64,000 nucleotides of DNA, taken from assembly GCF_034931125.1 (NCBI RefSeq), contig NZ_JAYGHM010000040.1, positions 8,815 to 72,814 on the forward strand, given 5' to 3'. Shown here one piece after another: positions 8,728 to 16,313 of the stretch; position 1 is the stretch's first letter; every line of letters starts with the position of its first letter. The notes under the pieces were generated by a model. That model had not been told where the DNA came from. It ran no database searches and was given only the letters and a program-made list of their open reading frames with translations. Both the position numbers and the translations under genes were made by a program. The stretch is from Rivularia sp034931125 (GTDB taxonomy: Bacteria > Cyanobacteriota > Cyanobacteriia > Cyanobacteriales > Nostocaceae).

Positions 8728-9455
8728 CAGCACAGATATCTTCTATACCACAGAATGTTTTTCAAGATGCAATATATGGTTTCTGGAATACACGAGTAGC
8801 CCAAGCACAAACACAAACGCTCGCTGGTAAAATTGACCAAGGCAACCGTGGCTCTGTTACTGGTGGTAAGCAGATGGACGGATTTATTTTAACTATTACT
8901 AATTTATTGCTTGCATCTGGAGTACCACAACATCATATTCACGTAAAGAAAAGTCTGACGGTGATTCCTGGATTTTTTCGTCCGACAAAAACCTATGATT
9001 TTTTAGTAATAGATGCCGAAAAAAAGCAACTTAAGGTAGTAATTGAGTTAAAAAGCCAAGTAGGCAGTTTTGGAAATAACTTCAATAATCGCACAGAAGA
9101 AGCAATGGGTGCAGCTTTGGATATTTGGACGGCTTTCCGTGAGGGAGTATTTGGAAAAGCCCCACCACCACCTTGGATTGGGTACCTACTTTTGTTAGAA
9201 GACTGTGATGCTTCACTTACCCCCGTGCGAGTTTCCCAACCACATTTCGATGTTTTACCAGAATTTAAGCAGTCAAGCTATGCAAAACGTTATGAGCTTT
9301 TCTGTCAAAAAATGGTCAGGGAACGACATTATAATGCTGCTTGCTTTTTAATGACAGACCGCGATCGCGTTACCAATACACCGAATTATACCGAACCTAG
9401 TCCCGATTTATCAGCAGCTAACTTTTTAAGACAGCTTATTTTACATTCGGTTTAG
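8724..9455 (+). CDS. Type II restriction endonuclease, XhoI/PaeR7I family
   Basis: The 243-residue protein matches the XhoI/PaeR7I family (enzymes cutting CTCGAG). Recognisable segments are GGKQMDGF (about 47-54), YDFLVID (91-97), VVIELKSQVGSFGNNFNNR (from about 105) and EEAMGAALD. D92 and E108-x-K110 fit the PD-(D/E)xK nuclease core. The gene starts inside the methyltransferase stop and runs to within the convergent hydrolase gene (20-bp overlap of 3' ends). It appears intact. CTCGAG specificity is family inference. Confidence 0.9.
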   Translation: MTAQISSIPQNVFQDAIYGFWNTRVAQAQTQTLAGKIDQGNRGSVTGGKQMDGFILTITNLLLASGVPQHHIHVKKSLTVIPGFFRPTKTYDFLVIDAEKKQLKVVIELKSQVGSFGNNFNNRTEEAMGAALDIWTAFREGVFGKAPPPPWIGYLLLLEDCDASLTPVRVSQPHFDVLPEFKQSSYAKRYELFCQKMVRERHYNAACFLMTDRDRVTNTPNYTEPSPDLSAANFLRQLILHSV

Positions 9456-10329
9456 TAATATTAGAAAAAATCCATTCCGCCACTTGCTCCGGCTGTTCCA
9501 ACTGGGGAGTATGTCCGCATCTCAACCAAATTAACCGACTTTGCGCGATCGCTCTTTTAAATTTATCAGCGTCTTGGGTACCCAAAGTTTCGTCTTTTTC
9601 TCCCCACAATATCAATGTCGGCTTAGAAATCTCTTTAATTCGCGGTGCGATCTCGCTGTAACCACCACTTTTGGTAAAACTAATCGTCGCTTCGTGCCAG
9701 TTGGGCATATCTAAGTGTAAAGCAGCGCATTGCAAGGATGTCATCTCGGCATCACTTAAATTACCAAAATCCCCAAAAAACAGCGCTTGGAGTTTGCGTT
9801 GTCTCCAATATTCTACAGCCAAATAATCAAAGGGAGGAAACAAAAATCGTCCTTGGGGAAAGCTACCGGAATAACCGACGCTGTTAATTAAAACTAGTTG
9901 ATGAACGCAATTTGGATAAGAAACGGTAAAATCTATCGCTGCTGCACCTCCCATTGAAGCACCAACTAAAATTACTGGACGATCAATCTGCGTTTTCCAG
10001 AAGTGGTAAAGATGGGTTTTGATGGTATCTGGGCAATAATTAATGTTTTTAATTCTTTGTGTAAAGCCAAAACCGAGTAAATCAACTGCCCAAGTTTCGT
10101 TTTTAGCAGCGAGTAATGGTATAAGTAAGCGGAATTCTAGCAGGGAACTCTCGAAGCCGTGTAAAAGTAAAATTGGTATGTTGTTGTTGCCTTGATGCAC
10201 GTAGGCTGTTGAAATTGGTTGCGGATATAAAGGTGTGTTTATAGGAATTGTTTGAATGTTTTGAAAAAGCTTTAATGCATTAAAATCTTTTAGTTTAGAC
10301 GTGTTAATTTTTGATAGGGATTCATGCAT
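9436..10329 (-). CDS. Alpha/beta hydrolase
   Basis: The 297-residue alpha/beta-fold hydrolase shows the oxyanion-loop HGFESS (about 57-62) and the nucleophile elbow GASMGG (about 123-128, Ser126). A late Asp lies in LWGEKDETLG and a late His in RCGHTPQLEQPE, completing a Ser-Asp-His triad. Cyanobacterial relatives lie near the 2-hydroxy-6-oxo-dienoate/MhpC-like group; the substrate is unknown. Its last 20 bp overlap the end of the restriction gene on the other strand. Confidence 0.88.
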   Translation of the reverse strand: MHESLSKINTSKLKDFNALKLFQNIQTIPINTPLYPQPISTAYVHQGNNNIPILLLHGFESSLLEFRLLIPLLAAKNETWAVDLLGFGFTQRIKNINYCPDTIKTHLYHFWKTQIDRPVILVGASMGGAAAIDFTVSYPNCVHQLVLINSVGYSGSFPQGRFLFPPFDYLAVEYWRQRKLQALFFGDFGNLSDAEMTSLQCAALHLDMPNWHEATISFTKSGGYSEIAPRIKEISKPTLILWGEKDETLGTQDADKFKRAIAQSRLIWLRCGHTPQLEQPEQVAEWIFSNITKPNVK

Positions 10330-10725
10330 GAAGAACTAGATAATTTTAATACATCTTATTATACTGACTGGTTCCTAGACTCTGGCTGGGAACGTAAAAT
10401 CGAGGCGGAGCCTCTAGAACTGCATTACAAGGTAGAACCTTGTAACGAGGGTATTTATTTATGAAATTGCGATCGCCTGAATTCATCTTAATCAATTCAT
10501 AACCCAAGCAGAAAAATAATTAGTTAAGATTACATAGAATATTCACGGAAGTAAGTGATAAATTAACTTTACTTTCATGAGTAATTATGCTGTCAGGGCG
10601 AACAATGTAAGCAGAATTACATATCAATTATGCTTCTACCAAATCGCGAATGAATCTACCTAAATCAAAGTGCAAAAAGTTATTTTTCTCTTGCGGAAGG
10701 GAATTATAAGTAGAGGTTTATTCAG
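10330..10725. repeat. Intergenic region with a multi-hairpin repeat (about 10367-10455)
   Basis: The segment contains consecutive short palindromes: TTCCTAGACTCTGGCTGGGAA, GAGGCGGAGCCTC and ACAAGGTAGAACCTTGT. This is a repeat type dispersed in cyanobacterial intergenic DNA. The rest, up to the CAP-domain gene, is AT-rich with one GCGATCGC site and no ORF. Confidence 0.6.
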
Positions 10726-10746
10726 TTGTATTTTGGAGTAAATAGA

Positions 10747-11283
10747 ATGTTGAAGAATAATCGGCTAAAAGTGTTCCCATTGTTTGGTGGAGTTGTTTTA
10801 GGAATAGCAATCATCTTAGGTGGAGGGGAAATAACCCACTCAAGCAATTCCGAAATTATATTAGGTGCAAAGCCTGTAAATGCAGCTTCGGATGTAGCTG
10901 CTATGGAAAAATCAGTTCACAATCAAATTAATCAATACCGTAGTAGCAAAGGTTTATCACCTTTAAAATTCAATACTGAAATAAGTAAAATTGCCAGAGA
11001 GCATAGTCAACAAATGGCTGATAAGCAGGTTCCTTTTGGACATAGTGGTTCAGATTCTCGCTACAAAAAGATTTCTAAGTTAATCAAATGGCGTGGTGTA
11101 GCGGAAAACGTTGCTTACAATCAAGGTTATCGCGATCCAGGAAAATCTGCGGTTGAGGGCTGGATTAAAAGTCCAGGTCATCAACAAAATATGGTGGGTA
11201 AATATGAGGTAACTGGTATCGGTGTTGCGAAAAATTCTAAGGGTGAATATTATTTTACGCAGCTTTTTGTTAGTCAGCGATAG
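10747..11283 (+). CDS. CAP-domain secreted protein (SCP/PR-1-like)
   Basis: I start at ATG 10747, which has GGAG 8 bp upstream (10735-10738), rather than an upstream TTG. The 178-residue protein has an N-terminal hydrophobic export segment and then a CAP domain. Its features are 'NQINQYRSSKGLSPLKF', the first His in AREHSQQMA, FGHSG, WRGVAENVAYNQGY and the C-terminal HQQNMVGKYEVTGIGVA. These His and Glu residues form the usual CAP cavity. Bacterial CAP proteins are extracellular and mostly uncharacterised. Confidence 0.88.
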   Translation: MLKNNRLKVFPLFGGVVLGIAIILGGGEITHSSNSEIILGAKPVNAASDVAAMEKSVHNQINQYRSSKGLSPLKFNTEISKIAREHSQQMADKQVPFGHSGSDSRYKKISKLIKWRGVAENVAYNQGYRDPGKSAVEGWIKSPGHQQNMVGKYEVTGIGVAKNSKGEYYFTQLFVSQR

Positions 11284-11320
11284 TTAGTTGAAATTACCTG
11301 GCGATTAACCTGGCGATTAA

Positions 11321-11424
11321 AATCACGGCTACACAGGCAAAGTCCACCTTCGTGGACTAAATTAATTTATCATATAACCCGCGCAGGCGGGTTTTGCCTG
11401 TGTAGATGCGGTTTCAACCGCCGG
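11321..11424. repeat. Dispersed palindromic repeat (GCGGTTGAAACCGC...CCCGCCTGCGCGGG family)
   Basis: Two inverted halves each carry 'CTACACAGGCAAA' and a hairpin of the CCCGCNTGCGCGGG or CCACCTTCGTGG type. The end carries GCGGTTTCAACCGC. Related single copies are at 38076-38123, 42110-42144 and 63671-63717. It probably also acts as a terminator for the CAP-domain and cbiO genes. Confidence 0.8.
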
Positions 11425-11459
11425 TTTTCTTTTCAGAGGTATTATTTCTATAGGTATTA

Positions 11460-12281
11460 TTAAAACCTTAATATTTTTTCCCGTAATTTTTCTACAACAG
11501 CTTTCTCTTCAGTAGACAAACTATCATCAAATAAAAGCTGATATATCAACGGTAATCCTAAATCTAACTGTTCTAAAAGTTCCCCTTGAGCAAATACATC
11601 TTCGGGTTCTCCTTCTATAATTAACTGTCCTTTATCCATGACAAATACCCAGTCAGCCCAACGATAAACTAAATCTAAATCATGGGTGGACATTAATAGT
11701 GTTGTACCATTTTGATGAATTTTTTCAAGGGTTTTAATTAGCTGACGGGTATGTTTAATATCTAAATATGCAGTTGGCTCATCTAATAATAAAAGTTTGG
11801 GTCGGAGTACCATTACATCTGCAATAGAAACTCGTTTTTTTTGCCCTAAGCTGAGATGATGAACTGGTCTTTGTGCTAATTCTTCTAATCCAAATTCTAC
11901 TAATATTTCCTCGACTCTTGCCTGAATTTCTTTGGGGGGTAAATTCAAATTACATAAACCATAGGAAATATCTTCTTCAATTGTAGAAGCAACTAATTGC
12001 TGTTCTGGGTCTTGAAATATTAACCCGACTTCTTGTCGTAAATTACTTAAATAATTGCGATCGTAACGTAACGGTTTGCCGTGCCACCGAACAATTCCAC
12101 TCGACGGTTTATATAATCCATTAGCTAGTAAAAATAATGTGGTTTTGCCGCAACCATTTTGACCGATGAGCGCACATTTTTTACCCGATGGAATATTTAA
12201 TGTTAAACCGTTGAGAGAATATTCTCTAGCACCGGGATAAGTGTAATGAACCTGCTCAAATTCAAGTAAATATTCTTGCAT
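11460..12281 (-). CDS. cbiO: Energy-coupling ATPase of cobalt transporter
   Basis: The 273-residue ABC ATPase has Walker A GQNGCGKTT (about 39-47), the Q-loop FQDPEQQL, the signature LSLGQKKR and Walker B LLLLDEPT. The H-loop is STHD. FQDPEQQL is typical of ECF-type ATPases. It is the last gene of cbiMNQO and overlaps cbiQ by 20 bp. It powers uptake of Co2+ (or Ni2+) by the membrane complex. Confidence 0.92.
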   Translation of the reverse strand: MQEYLLEFEQVHYTYPGAREYSLNGLTLNIPSGKKCALIGQNGCGKTTLFLLANGLYKPSSGIVRWHGKPLRYDRNYLSNLRQEVGLIFQDPEQQLVASTIEEDISYGLCNLNLPPKEIQARVEEILVEFGLEELAQRPVHHLSLGQKKRVSIADVMVLRPKLLLLDEPTAYLDIKHTRQLIKTLEKIHQNGTTLLMSTHDLDLVYRWADWVFVMDKGQLIIEGEPEDVFAQGELLEQLDLGLPLIYQLLFDDSLSTEEKAVVEKLREKILRF

Positions 12282-13068
12282 TCAGCCACCATTCCAAACT
12301 GATTAAGATTACACAACCAATGACTGCTTCTAAGATATAGCGTTTTGATGCACGATAGCGACGGGGGGAATAAACGCGAAATTCTTCATTCATCCCTCGC
12401 GCTTCTAATCCTAAAGAGAATTGAGTATATTTTTGTAAAGTTCGCTTTAAAAGTTGTCCTACTAATAGCGCTAAACTTTTGATGCTGGTACGAAAATTAC
12501 GGTAGCCAAGACGGGACTTTTGAGCTATAGATAAGTCGGTGGCTGTATTCCATAAAATGAAAATAAACCGATACATTAATAATAATAGTTCAATTAATAA
12601 CGTTGGGAATTTTAATAAACGCAGAGTTTGTAATAATTCTGTAAACGGAACGGTTAGCATTAGAAAATATAGACAAGAAACAGAAGCAAAAGCTCTGGTA
12701 AAAATTGTCAGCGCTCGATCCAAACCAGTACGACTAATATATATATAGTAATCACCTAAATTTAAACCTTGCCAAGCATCATTTTGTACTTGGGAAATAT
12801 CTGTAACAGAAATACCGTTAATAATTAAAGCCGGTAAACTAGTCAGCCAAAAAAAGCTGGCAACAGCCAATATTCTGAGATAAATACCAGCAGGAATTTT
12901 TGCATAAACAACCGTCCAAATACCCATCCACAGCGCTATCAAAATCTGCACTGGTGGATGGGTACAAAGGGAGATTAGCAAAGTTGTTAGAGCAAAAATT
13001 AATTTGTGTTCTGGAGGTAATCCTCGCAGTCGGTTAGTGTAGGCTAAAGTGTCGAGTTTTAAGCTCAT
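12262..13068 (-). CDS. cbiQ: Energy-coupling transmembrane protein of cobalt transporter
   Basis: The 268-residue polytopic protein has about five membrane helices and the ECF-T coupling segment. This includes 'GLEARGMNEEFRVY' (the A-R-G motif that contacts the ATPase) near residues 221-234. It starts within the stop of cbiN (ATGA, 4 bp) and overlaps cbiO, so the operon is tightly coupled. Confidence 0.92.
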   Translation of the reverse strand: MSLKLDTLAYTNRLRGLPPEHKLIFALTTLLISLCTHPPVQILIALWMGIWTVVYAKIPAGIYLRILAVASFFWLTSLPALIINGISVTDISQVQNDAWQGLNLGDYYIYISRTGLDRALTIFTRAFASVSCLYFLMLTVPFTELLQTLRLLKFPTLLIELLLLMYRFIFILWNTATDLSIAQKSRLGYRNFRTSIKSLALLVGQLLKRTLQKYTQFSLGLEARGMNEEFRVYSPRRYRASKRYILEAVIGCVILISLEWWLNARIFT

Positions 13069-13376
13069 TCTTCACGCTTTTGCTTTTCACTGCGTCCCCG
13101 ATATAAACCAATTGCGTAACCAATTATTCCCGCACCTAAAGCAGCTTGAGAAGAAAATAATAAACTTTCAATTTCACCACTAGGGGGGTTAAATACAGGT
13201 TGAAACCAAGGTTTATAATCTGGTTTAACTTTAGTAATTGCTTGTTCAGCTTGACCATCAGAACCACCAAATTCTGCACCACGTACAAATATGATTGGTG
13301 CAACTGCTAACCCAACAACTGCTAATATTAACAGCCAATTATTCCATCCGCGATCAGAGCGACTTGATTGTTTCAT
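13065..13376 (-). CDS. cbiN: Cobalt transporter accessory protein CbiN
   Basis: The 103-residue protein has two membrane helices (about 11-30 and 72-92) around a periplasmic loop with 'GGSDGQAEQAI' and 'YKPWFQPVFNPPSGEIESLLFSSQAALGAGI' in pieces. This is the usual CbiN topology. CbiN stimulates Co2+ binding by CbiM. It overlaps the cbiM 3' end by 23 bp. Confidence 0.9.
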   Translation of the reverse strand: MKQSSRSDRGWNNWLLILAVVGLAVAPIIFVRGAEFGGSDGQAEQAITKVKPDYKPWFQPVFNPPSGEIESLLFSSQAALGAGIIGYAIGLYRGRSEKQKREE

Positions 13377-14142
13377 TTTGAGGTTCCCGCTTAATTAAAT
13401 TCAATAATTCTAATTCTTGTGGATTGTATAATTGCAGCCAATTCCACACCAATACTGTCAGTAAACCTTCACTAATCGCTAAAGGAACTTGAGTGATTGC
13501 AAAAATTCCCGCAAACTTAGTAAATGAAGCCATCACTCCACCAACTGGTGCGGGAAAAGCTAAAGCAAGCTGGATAGAAGTAATAATATAAGTCAGTAAA
13601 TCTGCTAAAGCTGCAGCTAAAAATATTGCTAATCTTTGTTTTCCACACAGCTTCATCGTTAACCGATATATCCAAAAAGCTGCAAACGGTCCGGCGATCG
13701 CCATCGAAAACGCATTAGCTCCTAATGTTGTCAAGCCCCCGTGTGCCAGCAATAGAGCCTGAAACAGCAGTACCAAACTTCCCAAAACCGACATTGCTAA
13801 AGGACCGAACAACACCGCACCCAAACCCGTACCTGTAGGGTGAGAAGTGCTACCTGTTACCGAAGGAATTTTCAAAGCGGAAAGTACGAAAGCAAAAGCA
13901 CCAGCTAAACCTAGAAGAAGTTTGAGTTGGGGTTTTTCCTTGGTGATACGAGTTAAGGATATAAATCCTAAAATCATGAAAGGTAAAGAAACAACCCACC
14001 AAAAAGCAGCCCAGTCAAATGGTAGATAACCTTCCATTATATGCATTGCATAAGCCGGTTTAGGTACACCAATTACCAAATATAAGCTTACCAGCGCGAT
14101 CAAGAGTAAATTCAGCCGTTTGAGATTTTTTCGGATTCCCAT
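13354..14142 (-). CDS. cbiM: Cobalt transporter substrate-binding membrane protein CbiM
   Basis: The 262-residue CbiM has a signal peptide ending AYA (residue 32), followed by MHIMEGYLP. Cleavage would expose the Met-His N-terminus that coordinates the metal in CbiM/NikM. Seven-helix core motifs include 'HPTGTGLGAVLFGP' and 'HGGLTTLGANAFSMAIAGPF'. The presence of CbiN favours Co2+ over Ni2+. I looked upstream (14143-14576) for a cobalamin riboswitch and saw no B12-box-like sequence. Confidence 0.9.
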   Translation of the reverse strand: MGIRKNLKRLNLLLIALVSLYLVIGVPKPAYAMHIMEGYLPFDWAAFWWVVSLPFMILGFISLTRITKEKPQLKLLLGLAGAFAFVLSALKIPSVTGSTSHPTGTGLGAVLFGPLAMSVLGSLVLLFQALLLAHGGLTTLGANAFSMAIAGPFAAFWIYRLTMKLCGKQRLAIFLAAALADLLTYIITSIQLALAFPAPVGGVMASFTKFAGIFAITQVPLAISEGLLTVLVWNWLQLYNPQELELLNLIKREPQNETIKSL

Positions 14143-14576
14143 AAAGATACGGTTCTGCTTTTAAGTGATTCAATAATTTACAAACAATATTCTCTGTTCA
14201 CAGTCAATAACAGCAAAATATTAGTGATAAAATAATTAATATTTAAGCGGATTGAAGTTAGAGACAAACTGTAAAATTAGTTGCTATTTTCTACCAGAAA
14301 GTTCCCTGGATTAAGTTGAGTATAAAAAATTTTATTCATAATAGCACGGTAATTTAGTGTTAAATATTAGCAAATAGATACTTCATTGTACAGGTATATC
14401 TGTAAATTTAATTAATTAAGAATATCGCTTAAAAGTTTAACATTAACATTAACAATAACGCTGACATTGACGTTAACATTGTCATTTAAGTAGATGATTT
14501 TCAGATTATTTAGGAATTATGAAAAAAAACCTTACTAGACGCAGAGAGCGCAGAGGGAAGAGATAATGAGAAGTAA
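14143..14576. other. Intergenic region with hexamer-type tandem repeat (14438-14487) and inverted repeat arm (14522-14557)
   Basis: It holds AT-rich DNA upstream of cbiM and a tandem ACATTA-type repeat at 14438-14487. At 14522-14557 is a 36-bp sequence (AAAAAAAACCTTACTAGACG plus GAGAGCGCAGAGGG-like end) whose inverted copy is at 16081-16116. No gene was seen. Confidence 0.65.
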
Positions 14577-15218
14577 TTAATTAAGAAATGATTCATCTAA
14601 ATCAACTATCTTAGAGACACAATCGGGTATTTCTTTAATTGAATTCCCATGTAAAGTAAGTTTTTCTAAATTAGTCAGCTTACAAATGGAACTAGAAATT
14701 TCTTCTAATTGATTATCTTCTAAAAAGAGATATTTTAAGTTAGTTAGTTCAAAAAGCTCCTCTGGTAGCTGTGTTAAATTGTTTCCTCTTAAATCAAGTG
14801 ATTCCAGATTTTTAAGTTGAGATATATCTGCTGGAAGCTCATCTATTTGATTAAAGCTTAAAGCTAAGCCAGTTAAGCTTGTAAGTTGAAAAATAACTGA
14901 AGGAATAGATATTAATTCATTCTCTTCCAAATAAAGTTCGTATAGATTAGTAAGTTGAGTTAAATCGGGAAGAGTTTCGATTTTGTTATTATCTAAAATC
15001 AAATAGCTTAAATTAGTTAATTGAGATATATTTGTGGGAATATTTTTCAAACGGTTGTAGCTTAAATCCAATTCAGATAAAGAATCTATATCAAATATTT
15101 CGGTTGGTATTTCCGTCAAATTATAATTACCTAAATCAAAACAACCCCAATATTCTTTCTTTGCTAACTTGATATTTTTTTGAATTTCAAGCCAGTTTAT
15201 TTTACGGTAATTATGCAT
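14577..15218 (-). CDS. Leucine-rich repeat protein
   Basis: The 213-residue protein consists almost wholly of 23-residue leucine-rich repeats of the bacterial/plant-like 'LTNLxxLxLxxNxLxxLP' type. About seven units run from residue 44 to 205 (for example 'LTNLKYLFLEDNQLEEISSS'). There is no signal peptide, so it is likely a cytosolic protein-protein interaction module. No GTPase (Roc-COR) or other catalytic domain is attached. It lies inside the segment bounded by the 36-bp inverted repeat. Confidence 0.88.
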   Translation of the reverse strand: MHNYRKINWLEIQKNIKLAKKEYWGCFDLGNYNLTEIPTEIFDIDSLSELDLSYNRLKNIPTNISQLTNLSYLILDNNKIETLPDLTQLTNLYELYLEENELISIPSVIFQLTSLTGLALSFNQIDELPADISQLKNLESLDLRGNNLTQLPEELFELTNLKYLFLEDNQLEEISSSICKLTNLEKLTLHGNSIKEIPDCVSKIVDLDESFLN

Positions 15219-15340
15219 AATTTATGTTTTATCTGGAAATCTTTAATAATCAATTATTTCAAAATCAGTTTTCATCCTACAGTTTATTTTTAGTCGTGTA
15301 AGCTGTAAAATATAAATTATTGAGCGTAGAAGGGAATAAT

Positions 15341-15556
15341 ATGACACTGGCTGAAGTGCTTCCTGCCGTTAAACGGCTTTCCCCAACAGAAAAACTAAAA
15401 TTAATCCGAATTTTAGCAGAAGATTTGGATGTAGCAGAAGATATTTCGCCTTTAGAACCCTTTAAAACCTACGATTTACCAACTCCCTATAATAGTTTCG
15501 GGGCTGGTGCAGTTTTGATGGAAACTCTTAAGCATTTAGATGCATCTGAGTCATAG
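15341..15556 (+). CDS. Small antitoxin-like protein upstream of a retropepsin-like gene
   Basis: I use ATG 15341; an in-frame TTG at 15320 is less likely. The 71-residue protein has an N-terminal helical part 'LPAVKRLSPTEKLKLIRILAEDL', as in small antitoxin or adaptor proteins. The C-terminus is loose and ends '..METLKHLDASES'. The next gene starts 4 bp after its stop, so the two form an operon. Pairs of this kind are frequent in cyanobacteria; the function is not established. Confidence 0.65.
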   Translation: MTLAEVLPAVKRLSPTEKLKLIRILAEDLDVAEDISPLEPFKTYDLPTPYNSFGAGAVLMETLKHLDASES

Positions 15557-15559
15557 CGT

Positions 15560-15964
15560 ATGCGATTCAAATATTCAACTAACAGTCCAACCCAAAATGA
15601 ATTTGACAGTCTACCAAGGATTCCACTAACACTATCACGAGATGAGCGAAGCGTTGAAGCTACGGGCTTGGTAGATAGTGGGGCAACTGTTAACGTCTTA
15701 CCCTATGAAATTGGCCTTCAGTTAGGTGCCATTTGGGACTCGAAAAAAGCAATTATTCAGTTGGCAGGTAATCTCACCAACCAAGCAGCAATACCTTTAT
15801 CTGCAACTGCTCAAATCGGCAACTTTTCATCAACAGAATTAGTATTTGCTTGGGTAAGTAGTCCTAATGCACCATTAATTTTAGGTCAAACAAACTTTTT
15901 TATTGAATTTGATGTTTGCTTTTATCGTTCCAAATTAGAATTTGAAATTATACCTAAATCTTAG
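15560..15964 (+). CDS. Retropepsin-like aspartic protease
   Basis: The 134-residue protein has 'GLVDSGATVNVLPYEIGLQLG' in its middle (about 38-58). D-S-G-A is the catalytic Asp motif of single-domain aspartyl proteases of the retropepsin fold. 'LILGQTNFFIEFDV' near the C-terminus fits the second conserved strand (I-L-G). Such proteins act as homodimers. It is coupled to the small gene just upstream, and the target is unknown. Confidence 0.72.
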   Translation: MRFKYSTNSPTQNEFDSLPRIPLTLSRDERSVEATGLVDSGATVNVLPYEIGLQLGAIWDSKKAIIQLAGNLTNQAAIPLSATAQIGNFSSTELVFAWVSSPNAPLILGQTNFFIEFDVCFYRSKLEFEIIPKS

Positions 15965-16313
15965 ATATTTACCAAACAAAGTCTAAAAACGGTGCGTTAG
16001 GCGCGAAATACAGACATTTCGTCACAATCCAAATAACTTATCGCGCCATAACACACCCTACAAAAAATATCTCTTTATTTCCCTCAGCGCTCTGTGCGTC
16101 TAGTAAGGTTTTTTTTAATCAATAATCTTCACCGAAAAACAATCACCAATTTGTAGGGTGTGTTGTCGCCGAGCGCAACGCACCGAAAATGATCGCACAT
16201 TAAAATTAAAATGGTGCGTTAGGCGCGAAATAAAAATATTTTGTCATCATCCAAATTAGTTGTCGTGCCATAACACACCCTACCATCTAAAAACCCAATT
16301 CCCAATCCCCGAT
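15965..16313. repeat. Intergenic dispersed repeats (GTGCGTTAGGCGC / TAGGGTGTG palindromes) and inverted repeat arm 16081-16116
   Basis: Two units open with GGTGCGTTAGGCGCGAAATA (about 15990 and 16212) and end CATAACACACCCTAC. An inverted unit opens TAGGGTGTGTTGTCGCC (about 16153). Between them lies the 36-bp inverse copy of 14522-14557 with two mismatches. No gene was seen. The same repeat family occurs near 39310, 39700, 40566 and 60111-60497. Confidence 0.8.

Noticed and set aside
14143..14300. Cobalamin riboswitch upstream of cbiM
   Set aside because: No B12-box-like sequence could be found on the minus strand in this interval.
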